Positions 43,401 to 53,862 of a stretch of 64,000 nucleotides of DNA are shown one piece after another (the first letter of the stretch is position 1; each line of letters begins with the position of its first letter). The notes under the pieces were generated by a model. It was not told where the DNA came from, ran no database searches, and saw nothing but the letters and a program-made list of their open reading frames with translations. The DNA comes from Pseudomonadota bacterium (GTDB lineage Bacteria > Pseudomonadota > Alphaproteobacteria > Rhodospirillales > Magnetospirillaceae), in assembly GCA_021781575.1 (NCBI GenBank), contig JAJXWP010000006.1:62001-126000 (forward strand), in the 5' to 3' direction. The translations under genes were made by a program, and so were the position numbers.

Positions 43401-43970
43401 CCTGAACAGACGGCCATGCCGATGGCGCCGCCTGCCGGCCGGGGAAAACAGCGCCCAGGCGGCGTAGCGCGCCGCCAGGGCGAGCGAGGCCTGGTGCTCG
43501 GCCTCGTCGTCCAGCCAGGCCATGACGTGGCGGGCGAAGTCCAACTCCTCCCACTCCGCGCCGAACAGGGTGGTAAGCTCGGCCGCCAGCGCGGTGCCGT
43601 CCAAGGCGATCGCCTCCTCCGGCTTCAAGGCCTTCATGGCGCGGCGCTGGACGAACATCCGCTTGCAGGCGTAAAGCGGTGCCAGCCGATCCTGGCGCGC
43701 GGCCAGATCGGCAAGTTCGGCGGAAATGCCGAACAGGCGGCCGATGAAATCGTCGAGATGGGGGGCCAGGGCGATCAGCAGCGCCGATTCTTCGCCGGTG
43801 GCGGCGGGCGGGTTGGCGCGGGCCGCTTCCAGACGCCGGCGCAGCGGCGGATCGACCTCGGCCAGGTGATCGAGAAACGCCACTTCGACCTTCAGCAGCC
43901 CCCGGCGGGCATAGAGATCGGCGAAGCTCAAAGAAAAACCGAGCACCGGCTCGGTCAGCGCCACACCCAT
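40500..43970 (-). CDS. Single-chain NfnB/GltD-like and NfnA/PyrK-like flavoprotein
   Basis: A 1156-residue cytoplasmic protein. Residues 1-240 are an unrecognised, mostly helical region. Cysteine clusters follow at 246-281 (CILC, then C257 and C281) and 321-328 (CNDCMTAC), suggesting Fe-S clusters. The GltD/NfnB-like pyridine nucleotide module begins with VLVVGLGPAGYTLAHHL (386-402) and VVVIGGGLTAVDA (563-575). A ferredoxin-reductase module starts near 835, with PGQFYRLQNF and VLLAGGGLGNAVL, and ends in a PyrK-like Fe-S site (C1085, C1091, C1094, C1112). This joins in one chain the parts of the bifurcating transhydrogenase NfnAB. GGAGG before MGVALTEP supports the start. Confidence 0.8.
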   Translation of the reverse strand: MGVALTEPVLGFSLSFADLYARRGLLKVEVAFLDHLAEVDPPLRRRLEAARANPPAATGEESALLIALAPHLDDFIGRLFGISAELADLAARQDRLAPLYACKRMFVQRRAMKALKPEEAIALDGTALAAELTTLFGAEWEELDFARHVMAWLDDEAEHQASLALAARYAAWALFSPAGRRRHRHGRLFRAPARHEPSRLVAYEAAALDGVTQFFLPAEQRRCRDGFALTDQGTDLTGALDEATYCILCHHQGKDSCSKGLRTKQGAGFATTALGVAQTGCPLEERISEMHEVKRQGLGVAALAVAVVDNPMVAGTGHRICNDCMTACIYTNGNKAPVDIPQAETRILKDVLDLPWGFEIYGLLSRWNPLNLRRPYPAAPTGRSVLVVGLGPAGYTLAHHLMNDGHAVVAVDGLKIEPLPDELSGVTPDGQRVPFRPIREVTELYEDLDERIMAGFGGVAEYGITVRWNKNFLKIIRLLLERRAEFLMAGGVRLGGTLTLDDAFAMGFDHVALCMGAGRPTIVPMANNLARGVRQASDFLMALQLTGAARADSLACLQLRLPVVVIGGGLTAVDACTEALAYYPVQVEKFLRRYETLVAERGEAAVRAAYTAEEAAIADEFLAHGRAIRAERRAAQAEERPPRLHELLDRWGGATVAYRRRLVDSPAYRNHEEVNKALEEGIRFAEGLSPVAVETDSHGHAAGLRVRTAEGTEAVLPAKAVIVAAGTVPNTVLAREGGSIELDGKYFRAIDENGWPVTPERLSKPDQPQVLMACDGHPSAVSFFGDLHPSFAGNVVSAMASAKQGYPVVSRAMARSAPPRIAPERLFDRINAEFRPKVRKVERLAPAIVEVVVEAPAAARAFAPGQFYRLQNFETLARRSDGTTLAMEGLALTGAWVDRQAGLVSVIVLEMGGSSDLCRSLRPGEPVVLMGPTGSPTDTPGGRTVLLAGGGLGNAVLFSIGQAFRQAGSKVLYFAGYRSAVDRFKIEEIEAAADIVVWCVDGGVAPAPDRPQDKTFRGNIVEAMTAYAEGRLGESDIAMSAVDRIIAIGSDRMMQAVATARHGVLAPYLAAGHQAIGSINSPMQCMMKEICAQCLQKHKDPLTGRELVVFTCANQDQPLDRVDWEGLHQRLGQNTVQEKLTRQWIDRSLRQGGLKP

Positions 43971-44052
43971 GTCTCCTCCCATGAATTCCACTTCACTGGA
44001 CCGTGGTTCGGCCCCCCTTTTCCGGGAACTGCCGCGTTACAACGTATAAGGT

Positions 44053-45102
44053 ATGCGCGAGGAAACTTTTCCAGATCCTTCGGAGTACCGGCGCGGTGTC
44101 GGCCTGTGGCTGCTGACCCTGGCCGGCATGGTGTTCGTCATGGTCGTGCTGGGCGGCCTGACCCGCCTGACCGGCTCGGGATTGTCCATGGTCCAGTGGC
44201 AGCCGTTGACGATGCTGCCGCCGCTGACCGACCAGGCGTGGCACGAATCCTTCGCCAGGTACCAGGCGTCTCCGCAGTATCACCTGGTCAACGCCGGCAT
44301 GACCCTGGCCGGTTTCAAGGGCATCTTCTGGCTGGAATATGTGCATCGGCTGTGGGGCCGGCTGATCGGGCTGGTCTTCCTGGTGCCGTTCCTCTTCTTC
44401 CTGGCCGGGCGCCGCATCACCCGGCGCGAAGCGCCGCGGCTCGCCCTGCTTTTCCTTCTGGGCGGCGCCCAGGGGGCGCTCGGCTGGTTCATGGTCAAGA
44501 GCGGCCTGGTGGACCGCCCGGAGGTCAGCCATTACCGTTTGGCCGCCCATCTGGTCACGGCGCTGGTCATCTATGGCGCGCTCCTTTGGTCGGCTTTCGA
44601 CTTCCTCCGCACTCCGCTCCCCCGCCAGGGCGGCGCGGCCGGCTGGCTGCGGCCGCCGCTGTTCGGCCTGCTCGCCCTGGTCTGCACCACCATCCCGGCC
44701 GGCGCGCTGGTGGCCGGGCTGCATGCCGGGCTGATCTACAACACCTTTCCGCTGATGAACGGCCAGCTGCTGCCGCCCGAGGCGCTGAACCTGTCGCCCT
44801 TGTGGCGAAACGCCTTGGACAACCTGGCCCTGGTGCAGTTCGATCATCGTCTGCTGGCGGTGCTGACCTGGAGCGCCTCGGTGGGGTTCTGGCTATGGTC
44901 GCGGCGCCGGCCGCTGCCGCCGCAGGCCCGCCTGGCCACGGCACTGGTGCCTCTGGCGGCCACCCTGCAAGCGGGGCTGGGCATCGCCACGCTGCTGATG
45001 GTCGTCCCCGTTCCCCTGGCGGTGGCCCACCAGGCCGGGGCCTTCCTGCTGTTCGGCGTGGTGCTGTGGGCGCTGCGGACTTCTTACGGCCCGGTCCGGT
45101 AA
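44053..45102 (+). CDS. ctaA: Heme A synthase (COX15/CtaA)
   Basis: A 349-residue membrane enzyme that oxidises the C8 methyl of heme O to give heme A for aa3-type oxidases. Eight helices are visible. Family marks are VVLGGLTRLTGSGLSMVQWQP in helix 1, WLEYVHRLWGRLIGLVF with the conserved His, GWFMVKSGLVDRPEVSHYRLAAHL and FDHRLLAVLTW and VAHQAGAFLLF in the second half. It is the alphaproteobacterial/mitochondrial type. The gene is divergent from the large flavoprotein gene. Its presence implies an aa3 terminal oxidase elsewhere in the genome, so the organism can respire oxygen. Confidence 0.95.
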   Translation: MREETFPDPSEYRRGVGLWLLTLAGMVFVMVVLGGLTRLTGSGLSMVQWQPLTMLPPLTDQAWHESFARYQASPQYHLVNAGMTLAGFKGIFWLEYVHRLWGRLIGLVFLVPFLFFLAGRRITRREAPRLALLFLLGGAQGALGWFMVKSGLVDRPEVSHYRLAAHLVTALVIYGALLWSAFDFLRTPLPRQGGAAGWLRPPLFGLLALVCTTIPAGALVAGLHAGLIYNTFPLMNGQLLPPEALNLSPLWRNALDNLALVQFDHRLLAVLTWSASVGFWLWSRRRPLPPQARLATALVPLAATLQAGLGIATLLMVVPVPLAVAHQAGAFLLFGVVLWALRTSYGPVR

Positions 45103-45159
45103 TCACCGCCCCTTTCCGCCGGGATCGAACGCTTGTGGGGTCGGGCATTATGTGTATGA

Positions 45160-46680
<1,521 letters not shown>

Positions 46681-46683
46681 GGG

Positions 46684-47988
46684 GTGACCCCAGCCGCACG
46701 GCTGACCGCCGTCCTCGAACTGCTGGCCGAAATCGATGCCCAGAGCCGGCCGGCCGACTTGGTGGCCGGCGCCTATCTGAAAGCCCGGCGTTATATCGGG
46801 TCGAAGGACCGCAAAGCAATCTCCGAGCGCGTATGGGGTTGCCTGCGCCGGCGAGCCCGCCTCGATTGGTGGCTGGCCAGCCAGGACCAGCCGGCCACGC
46901 CGCGCGGCCGCCTGCTCGCCGACCTGGTGCTCCACGACCGGCTGCAGCCCGATGACATCGCCCGGCAATTCACCGGTGGGGCCCACGGCCCGGGCACGCT
47001 GGCGCCGCAGGAATGGGCCTTGCTGCAGGCGCTGAAAGGCCGCGACCTGTTTCACCATGACATGCCGGCCTGGGTGCGCGGCGAATATCCGGAATGGCTT
47101 GAGCCCAAGCTGGCCGCCGTCTTCAGCGATCGGTTGGCGGTCGAAACGGGGGCCATGCGCGACGAAGCGCCGGTCGACCTCAGGGTCAACCGACTGAAAG
47201 CCGATCGTGCGACCGCGCAGGCTGCCTTGGCCGCCGAGGGATTGACGGCCCAGCCGACGCCGTTGTCGCCCATCGGCCTGCGGCTGCCCGCCCGGGTCAT
47301 GCTGTCCGCGCAGGCGGCCTTCCGCGACGGGTTGGTCGAAGTGCAGGACGAGGGGTCGCAGATTCTGGCCTTGTTGACCGATGCACGGCCGGGACAGGCG
47401 GTGGCCGACTATTGTGCCGGGGCCGGCGGCAAGACCCTGGCTTTGGCGGCATGCATGGACAACAAGGGCCGCCTGGTGGCCTGCGATGTCCACCAGGCCC
47501 GTGCCGAGCGCGCCAGCCAGCGGTTGCGGCGGGCCGGCGTGCACAACGTGACCAGGCGGCTGCTGGAAGGTGATACCGACAAATGGGTGAAGCGCCAAGC
47601 CGGCAGTTTCGACCGCGTCCTGGTGGACGCCCCCTGTTCCGGTTCCGGTACCTGGCGGCGCAATCCCGACGCCAAGTGGCGCCTGACACCGCAAGGCCTT
47701 GCCGAAGTCACCGCCGTCCAGCGGCGGATTCTGGACCGCGCCGCCCGACTGGTGCGGCCGGGCGGCCGGCTGGTCTACGCCACCTGCTCGCTCCTGGCCG
47801 AAGAGGACGAGGCCCAGGCCGAAGCCTTCCTGGCGGCTCATCCGGACTTCACCTTGCTGTCGGTCGCCGAGTTATGGCCGGGAACGGTCGGCGGCATCTG
47901 TCCGGTGAACGGCCCCTATCTGCGGCTTACGCCGGCGGTGAACGGCACCGACGGCTTCTTCGCCGCGGTGTTCGAGCGGCGGGCGTGA
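46684..47988 (+). CDS. rsmB: 16S rRNA (cytosine(967)-C(5))-methyltransferase, RsmB/NOL1 family
   Basis: A 434-residue RNA m5C methyltransferase starting at a GTG 3 bp after guaB. The first part (1-150) is a NusB-like helical region, followed by the SAM fold with VADYCAGAGGKTLALAACM and the two catalytic cysteines in VDAPCSGSGTWRRNPDAKWRL and LVYATCSLLAEEDE. These mark the Sun/RsmB/NOP2 family, with RsmB (C967) the most common assignment in bacteria; the short N-terminal region leaves a related m5C target possible. Confidence 0.88.
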   Translation: MTPAARLTAVLELLAEIDAQSRPADLVAGAYLKARRYIGSKDRKAISERVWGCLRRRARLDWWLASQDQPATPRGRLLADLVLHDRLQPDDIARQFTGGAHGPGTLAPQEWALLQALKGRDLFHHDMPAWVRGEYPEWLEPKLAAVFSDRLAVETGAMRDEAPVDLRVNRLKADRATAQAALAAEGLTAQPTPLSPIGLRLPARVMLSAQAAFRDGLVEVQDEGSQILALLTDARPGQAVADYCAGAGGKTLALAACMDNKGRLVACDVHQARAERASQRLRRAGVHNVTRRLLEGDTDKWVKRQAGSFDRVLVDAPCSGSGTWRRNPDAKWRLTPQGLAEVTAVQRRILDRAARLVRPGGRLVYATCSLLAEEDEAQAEAFLAAHPDFTLLSVAELWPGTVGGICPVNGPYLRLTPAVNGTDGFFAAVFERRA

Positions 47989-47992
47989 ATTC

Positions 47993-48169
47993 TCACGGCC
48001 GCGGCATGCGGCCGCGGAACAGGCCGACGACCAGCGCGATGACGAACAGGATCAGGAAGACATAAAACAAGACATGGGCGATGTTCATCGCCGCTCCGGC
48101 GATGCCGCCGAAACCGAAGACGGCGGCGATCAGGGCGATGACGAGAAAGACGGCTGCCCAATAAAGCAT
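47993..48169 (-). CDS. DUF1328-family small membrane protein
   Basis: A 58-residue peptide beginning [20 protein letters not shown] and ending with a basic FRGRMPRP tail. Two hydrophobic helices separated by [12 protein letters not shown] match the DUF1328 / YtjA family of small inner-membrane proteins, which are widespread in proteobacteria and have no assigned role. The start follows a GGAGGCTTCGC leader. It lies between the convergent rsmB and its own-strand neighbour recQ. The reading frame is below most length cutoffs and easily missed. Confidence 0.88.
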   Translation of the reverse strand: MLYWAAVFLVIALIAAVFGFGGIAGAAMNIAHVLFYVFLILFVIALVVGLFRGRMPRP

Positions 48170-48220
48170 GCGAAGCCTCCATCCAACTGGAAGAGAAACA
48201 TCCAGAGGCCGGGCCGTGTT

Positions 48221-50020
48221 TCAATAAAATCTGCGGATCACCTCAAGGAACGCCGCGCCATAGCGCTCGAGTTTCGCTTTGCCGATTCCGCTCAGCAGCG
48301 CCAGTTGGGTTTCGTCCAGAGGTTTGCGGCGTGCCATTTCCAGCAACGTCGTATCGTGAAAGATGACATAGGGTGGCACGCCGTTTTCCCGGGCGATGAC
48401 CAGGCGCTCGGCCCGCAGCGCCTTGAAAAGCTCTTCGTCCGCCGGATCGATGCCGGTCTCGGGCCGCCGGGTGGAACGCGAGGCGGCCTTTTTTCGGCCG
48501 GCGTCGCGACGCAGCGAAATGGCTTTTTCGCCGCGCAGGACCGCCCGGCAGGATTCGGTCAAAGCGAGACCGCCGTGACCCTCGATATCGACGCGCAACA
48601 GGCCGGCGGCGACCAATTGGCGGAAGATCGAGCGCCATTCGTCCTTGCCGTATTCGCGCCCAATGGCGAAGGTCGTCAGCTTGTCGTGCCCAAGATTGCG
48701 GACGCGTTCGCTGTCGCTGCCGGTCAGCACGTCGATGAGATGGCCGGCACCGAACCGCTGGCCGGTGCGGTAAACGCAGGACAAGGCCTTTTGCGCAGCC
48801 AGGGTGCCGTCGAAGCTCTCCACCGGCTCCAGGCAGGTGTCGCAATTGCCGCAGGGCAGCCCGGCGTCGCCGAAATATTCCAGCAGGACTTGGCGGCGGC
48901 AGCGGGTAGTTTCGCAATAGCCCAGCAGGGAATCGAGCTTGCGGTGCTCCAGCCGCTTCTTCGCCTCGGGCGCATCCCCATCCTCGACCATCTGGCGCAA
49001 CCGGGCCACGTCCTGCATGCCGTAGACCATCCAGGCGTCGGCCGGCAAGCCGTCGCGACCGGCGCGGCCGGTCTCCTGATAATAGGCCTCGATGCTCTTC
49101 GGCAGGTCGAGATGGGCGACAAAACGCACGTCGGGCTTGTCGATGCCCATGCCGAAGGCAATGGTGGCGACCATCACCACTCCGTCCTCGTTGAGGAATC
49201 GCGCCTGGTTTTCCGACCGCACCGTCTTGTCCAGGCCGGCATGGTACGGCAGGGCGTCGATTCCCTGGTCGCGCAGCCAAGCCGCCGTCTCGTCGACTTT
49301 GTTGCGCGACAGTCGGTAGACGATCCCGGCATCGCCGGGATGTTCCGCCTTGAGGAAAGACAGCAGCTGGTTGCGGGCGCTGCCGGCCTTGGCCGCCACG
49401 CGGTAGCGGATGTTCGGGCGGTCGAACCCGGCGACGAACCGGCGGCCGTTCTCCAGCTTCAGCTTCTCGATGATTTCGCGGCGGGTCGGGCTGTCGGCGG
49501 TGGCGGTGAGGGCAATCCTGGGGATCTCGGGAAAGCGGGTGTGCAGGGCGGCCAACTGCAGGTATTCGGGGCGAAAATCGTGGCCCCACTGGCTGACGCA
49601 ATGAGCCTCGTCGATGGCGAACAGGGCCAGCTGGCAGCGTTCCAATTGGGTCAGGAAGGCATCGGTCATCAGCCGTTCGGGGGCCACATAGACGAGGTCC
49701 ACAGCACCGGCCCGCATCTGCCGCTCGGTTTCCAACTGCTGGCCATAGGACTGGCTGGAGTTGAGCGCCGCCGCCCGCACGCCAAGCTGACGCAGGGCCG
49801 ATACCTGGTCCTGCATCAAGGCGATCAGGGGGGACACCACGATGCCGATGCCGGGGCGGCACAAGGCGGGGATCTGATAACAAAGCGACTTGCCGCCGCC
49901 GGTCGGCATGAGCACCAGGGCGTCGCCGCCGTCGATCACATGGCCGATGATTTCCGCCTGGGCGCCGCGGAACCGATCATAGCCGAATACCCTGCGGAGG
50001 ATTTCGTTTGGATCAGGCAT
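48221..50020 (-). CDS. recQ: ATP-dependent DNA helicase RecQ
   Basis: A 599-residue superfamily 2 helicase. Motif I is [16 protein letters not shown], motif II the DEAH box in [20 protein letters not shown], and motif [15 protein letters not shown]. The zinc-binding region has C-R-R-Q-V-L and CGNCDTC-type cysteines (about 375-400), then a winged helix and a C-terminal HRDC domain (about 520-595). RecQ unwinds DNA in recombination repair and fork restart. Length and domain order are normal. Confidence 0.97.
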   Translation of the reverse strand: MPDPNEILRRVFGYDRFRGAQAEIIGHVIDGGDALVLMPTGGGKSLCYQIPALCRPGIGIVVSPLIALMQDQVSALRQLGVRAAALNSSQSYGQQLETERQMRAGAVDLVYVAPERLMTDAFLTQLERCQLALFAIDEAHCVSQWGHDFRPEYLQLAALHTRFPEIPRIALTATADSPTRREIIEKLKLENGRRFVAGFDRPNIRYRVAAKAGSARNQLLSFLKAEHPGDAGIVYRLSRNKVDETAAWLRDQGIDALPYHAGLDKTVRSENQARFLNEDGVVMVATIAFGMGIDKPDVRFVAHLDLPKSIEAYYQETGRAGRDGLPADAWMVYGMQDVARLRQMVEDGDAPEAKKRLEHRKLDSLLGYCETTRCRRQVLLEYFGDAGLPCGNCDTCLEPVESFDGTLAAQKALSCVYRTGQRFGAGHLIDVLTGSDSERVRNLGHDKLTTFAIGREYGKDEWRSIFRQLVAAGLLRVDIEGHGGLALTESCRAVLRGEKAISLRRDAGRKKAASRSTRRPETGIDPADEELFKALRAERLVIARENGVPPYVIFHDTTLLEMARRKPLDETQLALLSGIGKAKLERYGAAFLEVIRRFY

Positions 50021-50205
50021 GGCGAAGGTTCTATTACGGCCGGCGGTCGCCAGGCAACGTCCATCCCAAGCGTTTGTTAGGAAATCCCTGCGTTATTTCC
50101 TGACGGTCCCCCAATGATCCGCGGCCGGCGGCGGCGGGATGGAAACAGAAGCTTCCTCGGCCGCCGCCATCCAGGCTAAAGTCCAGCCGAGACGAGGGAG
50201 AGAAA

Positions 50206-53200
50206 ATGACCAGGAAGCTAGGGCTCATCCTCGCGGCGACGCTGGTTCTGCTGGCGGGCGGCTTGGCCGCCGTCCCGGCGGTGGTCGACTGGAACAGCTA
50301 TAAACCGCGCATCGCCGCTCGCATTGAAGACGGGCTGGGCCGGCGGCTGACCATCGACGGACCGCTGTCGCTGTCGCTGCTGCCCGGCCCGGCCTTCACG
50401 GCCAAGGGCGTACATTTGGCCAATCCCGACGGTGCCGACCCGACCGACATGGCGGTACTGCCGGAATTGCGCGTCCGCCTGCATTTCTGGCCGCTGCTGG
50501 CCGGCCATCTGGAGATCGCCTCGCTCGACCTGATCGAGCCTCGGATCACTTTGGAAACCTTCGCCGACGGAAGCGCCAATTGGCAGTTTTCGCGGAATTC
50601 GGCGATCGCCGCCGGAGCCATTCCACCGCTGCCGGGCCAGGCTTCCGCTCCGTCGCACGTCGCCAGCGCGCCACATATCGACAGCATCGCGGTGGAAAAC
50701 GGGGTCATCAGCTATCGGCGCTCCGGCGCTGAGTTGCTGCGCTTCGACGCGGTGAGCGGCAGTCTGACCGGTCTCGGCGGTTCCGGGCCGCTCCATGCGG
50801 CCGGAGCCGCCCGATCGGGCGGGGCGGCCTTCTCCTTCGATGCCACGGCCGGCTATGGGGAGGTCGGCCAGCCGTTGCCGGCGACCCTGACGATGAAGCT
50901 GGACGACGCCGACCTGCGCCTTGGCGGGCAATGGGTTTCGGCCGGCCCGGACAGCCGCTTCAACGGCAAGCTGACCATCACCGCGCCCGATTTGCCTGGC
51001 CTTGCCCGAGTCTTCGCCGCCCGGCGGCTGGCCGGACTGCTGCCGGCCGGCCCGGGTAGCCTGGAGGCGGCCGTGGCGGCCAATCCACGCCAGATCGAGG
51101 TGCGCGGCCTGACCCTCACCGCCGGCGGCCTGCAGGCCGGAGGCACGGCCAGCCTGGCTCTCGACGGCACCCACCACGTCGATATCGGCCTGGCGTTCGG
51201 CCGGCTCGACCTGACCCGTTGGGGCGACGGCAAGGAAGCCACCGCGGCGGCCGTTCCGCTACCATCCAGTGCCGGTTCGCCGCCCGATGGCCGGCCTTCG
51301 GCGGCGGCTCCGCCGCTGGCCATGATCCCGCCGATTCCGCAGTGGCTTTCGGCCAACGTCGACCTCGCCGCCGATGTGGTGACTTGGCGCGGCACCATCT
51401 TGCGGAGCGCCCATTTCAACGCGATGTTGAGCGATGGCGGGCTCACCCTCAACGACGCCGCCGTCACGCTGCCCGGCAACAGCGAAGTCAATGTTTTGGG
51501 CAAGCTGGGCCTCAGCGGCGGTCAACCGGTTTTTGAAGGCTCGTTCCAGACCGCCAGCGACGACCTGCGCAGCCTGCTCGGCTGGTTCGGCCTGGATGTC
51601 GATGGCGTGCCGGCCGATCGGCTGCATGTCCTCCGGGCGGCCGGGCAGATCAAGGCCGCCGGGGACGAGATCGGCATCGCCAAGGTGCATCTCCAGGTTG
51701 ATGCCAGCCATATGGACGCTGCGGCCAATTTGCGGTTGGGGGCTCGCCCCGCCATCGCCGCGTCCTTCGCCGTCGATGCGCTCAATGCCGATGCCTATTG
51801 GCCGGCAGGCAAGGCGCCCGCGCCGGCGGTCATCCCGCCCGCTCCTGCCGCGGTAGCTGCCGTTCCGCCGACGGCGAAAGCCAATTGGTACGACGGCATC
51901 GACGCCAATATCACCGGCCGCCTCGGCCAACTGGTGTGGAAGGGCGCGACGATCCAAGACCTCGCCGTCGACGGCAGCTGGATCGACGGCCTGCTGACCG
52001 TGCACCAGTTGTCGGCCGGCGACATCAGCGGCGCGCAACTGCAGTTGAGCGGCGGCATCGCCGGTCTCGCGACGGCGGCGGTGCCGCTCAGGCTGCAAGG
52101 GGTGCATTACGAGCTGCACAGCAAGGAGCCGGGACGGCTGCTGCAGCAATTCGGCGTCACTCCGCCGGTCGATCTGGACGGGCTGGGGGCATTGGCCCTG
52201 TCCGGCACGCTCGACGGCGGTACCGACGAGGTGACGGTCGAGACCCGCGCCGAAGCAGCCGGCGGGTTGCTTGCCATTGCCGGCAAGATCGACCAACCTC
52301 TGGCCGCGCCGCGCCTCGATCTGACGGTCGAGGCAAGTCATTCCAGCCTGACCCAGCTGGTCCGCCTGTTTACCCCGGGCTACCGGCCGGCTGGCGCGCT
52401 AGGCGCTTTCGCCCTGTCGACCAAGCTGACCGGAGACATTGCGCAAGCCCAGCTGACCGACCTGCGCATCAAGGCCGGTCCGGTCACCGCGGCGGGCGAG
52501 GCGCATCTGACCTGGCTGGGCCGGCCGCGATTGGAGGCATCGCTGAGCGCCGACCAGGTGCCGGTCGCGCTGTTTCTGCAGAGCGGCCGCCAAGCCGACG
52601 CCCAGCCGACCTTGCGTGATATGATTCGTACCGGCCTGCTCATTCCTTCGCCCCGCGGCCGAGTGGCGCGCGGCGCTTCGCTCTCGGAACCGCCGCAAGT
52701 GACGGCGGCGCCGCGGCCGCTGGTTCGGGTGGCGGCCATCGCCGACCAATGGTCGCGCGAACCGGTGGACTTGTCTTGGCTGAAAAGCTTCGATGCCGCT
52801 CTGAAGCTTGATGCGCGGGCGGTGACGATCGGGGCGACCCGGCTGGACGCTGTCGGGCTGGGGATCGATCTCGCCGATGGGGTGGCCACCGTCAAAGGGC
52901 TTTCCGCCCAGCTCTACGGCGGGACCGTGGCCGGCGGCGGCATGCTGAACGCGGACGGGGCGGCCTCGATGCAGCTGTCGCTGAGCCACGCCCAGGCGCG
53001 CGACGCCCTGCTCGGCATGGCCGGCCTCGACATTGCCGAAGGGGTGATGGACGGTGACGCCGTCTTCACCACCTCGGGCCATTCCGCCGCCGAGATGATT
53101 GGCCGCCTGACCGGGGGCGGCAAGGTGGCGGTGCGGGACGGCATTCTGCGCGGCTTCGACCTGCAGGCGGCGGACCGACGTCTGCAAAGGGTCAAGGGGC

Positions 53201-53577
53201 CGGCCGGGCTGCTGGCCTTGGTGCAGGCCGGCCTGAACGGCGGCAACACTCATTTCTCCAGCTTGTCCGCCAGTTTTCGCGGCGACAATGGGGTGGTCCG
53301 GTCGGACGATCTGCAGCTGACCGCCGATGGCGGCGGGGCCAAAGGCGCCGCCCAGATAAACTTGCCGACGCGAATGATCGATGCCCATGCCGATTTTCAC
53401 CTGGCCAGCGCGCCCGACGCTCCGCCCCTGGTCATGCGAATGGCGGGGCCGCTGGAGTCGCCTCGCCGCTTCGTCGACATCAATGCCATCCAGACCTGGC
53501 TGGCCCGGCGCAGCCCGGTAAAAGGCCGCAAGCCGAAGGACCTGTTGAAGGAAGTGCTGCACGGGCTGGGGCACTGA
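50206..53577 (+). CDS. AsmA-family protein
   Basis: A 1123-residue protein with one N-terminal membrane helix (LGLILAATLVLLAGGLAAVPAVV) followed by the AsmA start block, WNSYKPRIAARIEDGLGRRLTIDGPLSLSLLPGPAFTAKGVHLAN. The long middle is beta-rich with low-complexity Ala/Pro stretches (about 350-375 and 535-560). The C-terminal region (about 820-1080) has the second AsmA domain (KVAVRDGILRGFDLQ, LQLTADGGGAKGAAQINLPTRMID). AsmA-like proteins form bridge-like grooves thought to move phospholipid between membranes. A GAGGGAGAGAAA site precedes the ATG. Confidence 0.9.
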   Translation: MTRKLGLILAATLVLLAGGLAAVPAVVDWNSYKPRIAARIEDGLGRRLTIDGPLSLSLLPGPAFTAKGVHLANPDGADPTDMAVLPELRVRLHFWPLLAGHLEIASLDLIEPRITLETFADGSANWQFSRNSAIAAGAIPPLPGQASAPSHVASAPHIDSIAVENGVISYRRSGAELLRFDAVSGSLTGLGGSGPLHAAGAARSGGAAFSFDATAGYGEVGQPLPATLTMKLDDADLRLGGQWVSAGPDSRFNGKLTITAPDLPGLARVFAARRLAGLLPAGPGSLEAAVAANPRQIEVRGLTLTAGGLQAGGTASLALDGTHHVDIGLAFGRLDLTRWGDGKEATAAAVPLPSSAGSPPDGRPSAAAPPLAMIPPIPQWLSANVDLAADVVTWRGTILRSAHFNAMLSDGGLTLNDAAVTLPGNSEVNVLGKLGLSGGQPVFEGSFQTASDDLRSLLGWFGLDVDGVPADRLHVLRAAGQIKAAGDEIGIAKVHLQVDASHMDAAANLRLGARPAIAASFAVDALNADAYWPAGKAPAPAVIPPAPAAVAAVPPTAKANWYDGIDANITGRLGQLVWKGATIQDLAVDGSWIDGLLTVHQLSAGDISGAQLQLSGGIAGLATAAVPLRLQGVHYELHSKEPGRLLQQFGVTPPVDLDGLGALALSGTLDGGTDEVTVETRAEAAGGLLAIAGKIDQPLAAPRLDLTVEASHSSLTQLVRLFTPGYRPAGALGAFALSTKLTGDIAQAQLTDLRIKAGPVTAAGEAHLTWLGRPRLEASLSADQVPVALFLQSGRQADAQPTLRDMIRTGLLIPSPRGRVARGASLSEPPQVTAAPRPLVRVAAIADQWSREPVDLSWLKSFDAALKLDARAVTIGATRLDAVGLGIDLADGVATVKGLSAQLYGGTVAGGGMLNADGAASMQLSLSHAQARDALLGMAGLDIAEGVMDGDAVFTTSGHSAAEMIGRLTGGGKVAVRDGILRGFDLQAADRRLQRVKGPAGLLALVQAGLNGGNTHFSSLSASFRGDNGVVRSDDLQLTADGGGAKGAAQINLPTRMIDAHADFHLASAPDAPPLVMRMAGPLESPRRFVDINAIQTWLARRSPVKGRKPKDLLKEVLHGLGH

Positions 53578-53625
53578 TGCCAGGCTGCGGTGATCGGAAC
53601 CGATCGCCGCCCCTCCGCCCCTCCC

Positions 53626-53862
53626 TCAGGCGCTCGGCGGGCTTTGGCCTGTCTTCTCCATCAGCTCGCGCAGGACGAACACCCGCAAGGCGCTCGACAG
53701 GTTGCCCCGGCGGCTGCCGTCGATACTGGCCACCAGGCTGTTGAGGGAGGTGCCGCGGCGTTCGGCAATGGCTTTCAGGGCGTCCCAGAACTCCACTTCC
53801 AGCGACACGCTGGTGGCGTGGCCGGCGATCATCACCGACCGCTTGCGAATTTCGCCGGTCAT
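53626..53862 (-). CDS. Ribbon-helix-helix domain protein
   Basis: A 78-residue protein. [45 protein letters not shown] has the strand followed by two helices of the RHH_4 family, a small DNA-binding fold common in alphaproteobacteria. The start overlaps the fumC stop by ATGA, and fumC-RHH linkage recurs in Rhodospirillales and Rhizobiales. It may regulate the fumarase genes or a nearby promoter; there is no direct evidence for a target. Confidence 0.85.
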   Translation of the reverse strand: MTGEIRKRSVMIAGHATSVSLEVEFWDALKAIAERRGTSLNSLVASIDGSRRGNLSSALRVFVLRELMEKTGQSPPSA

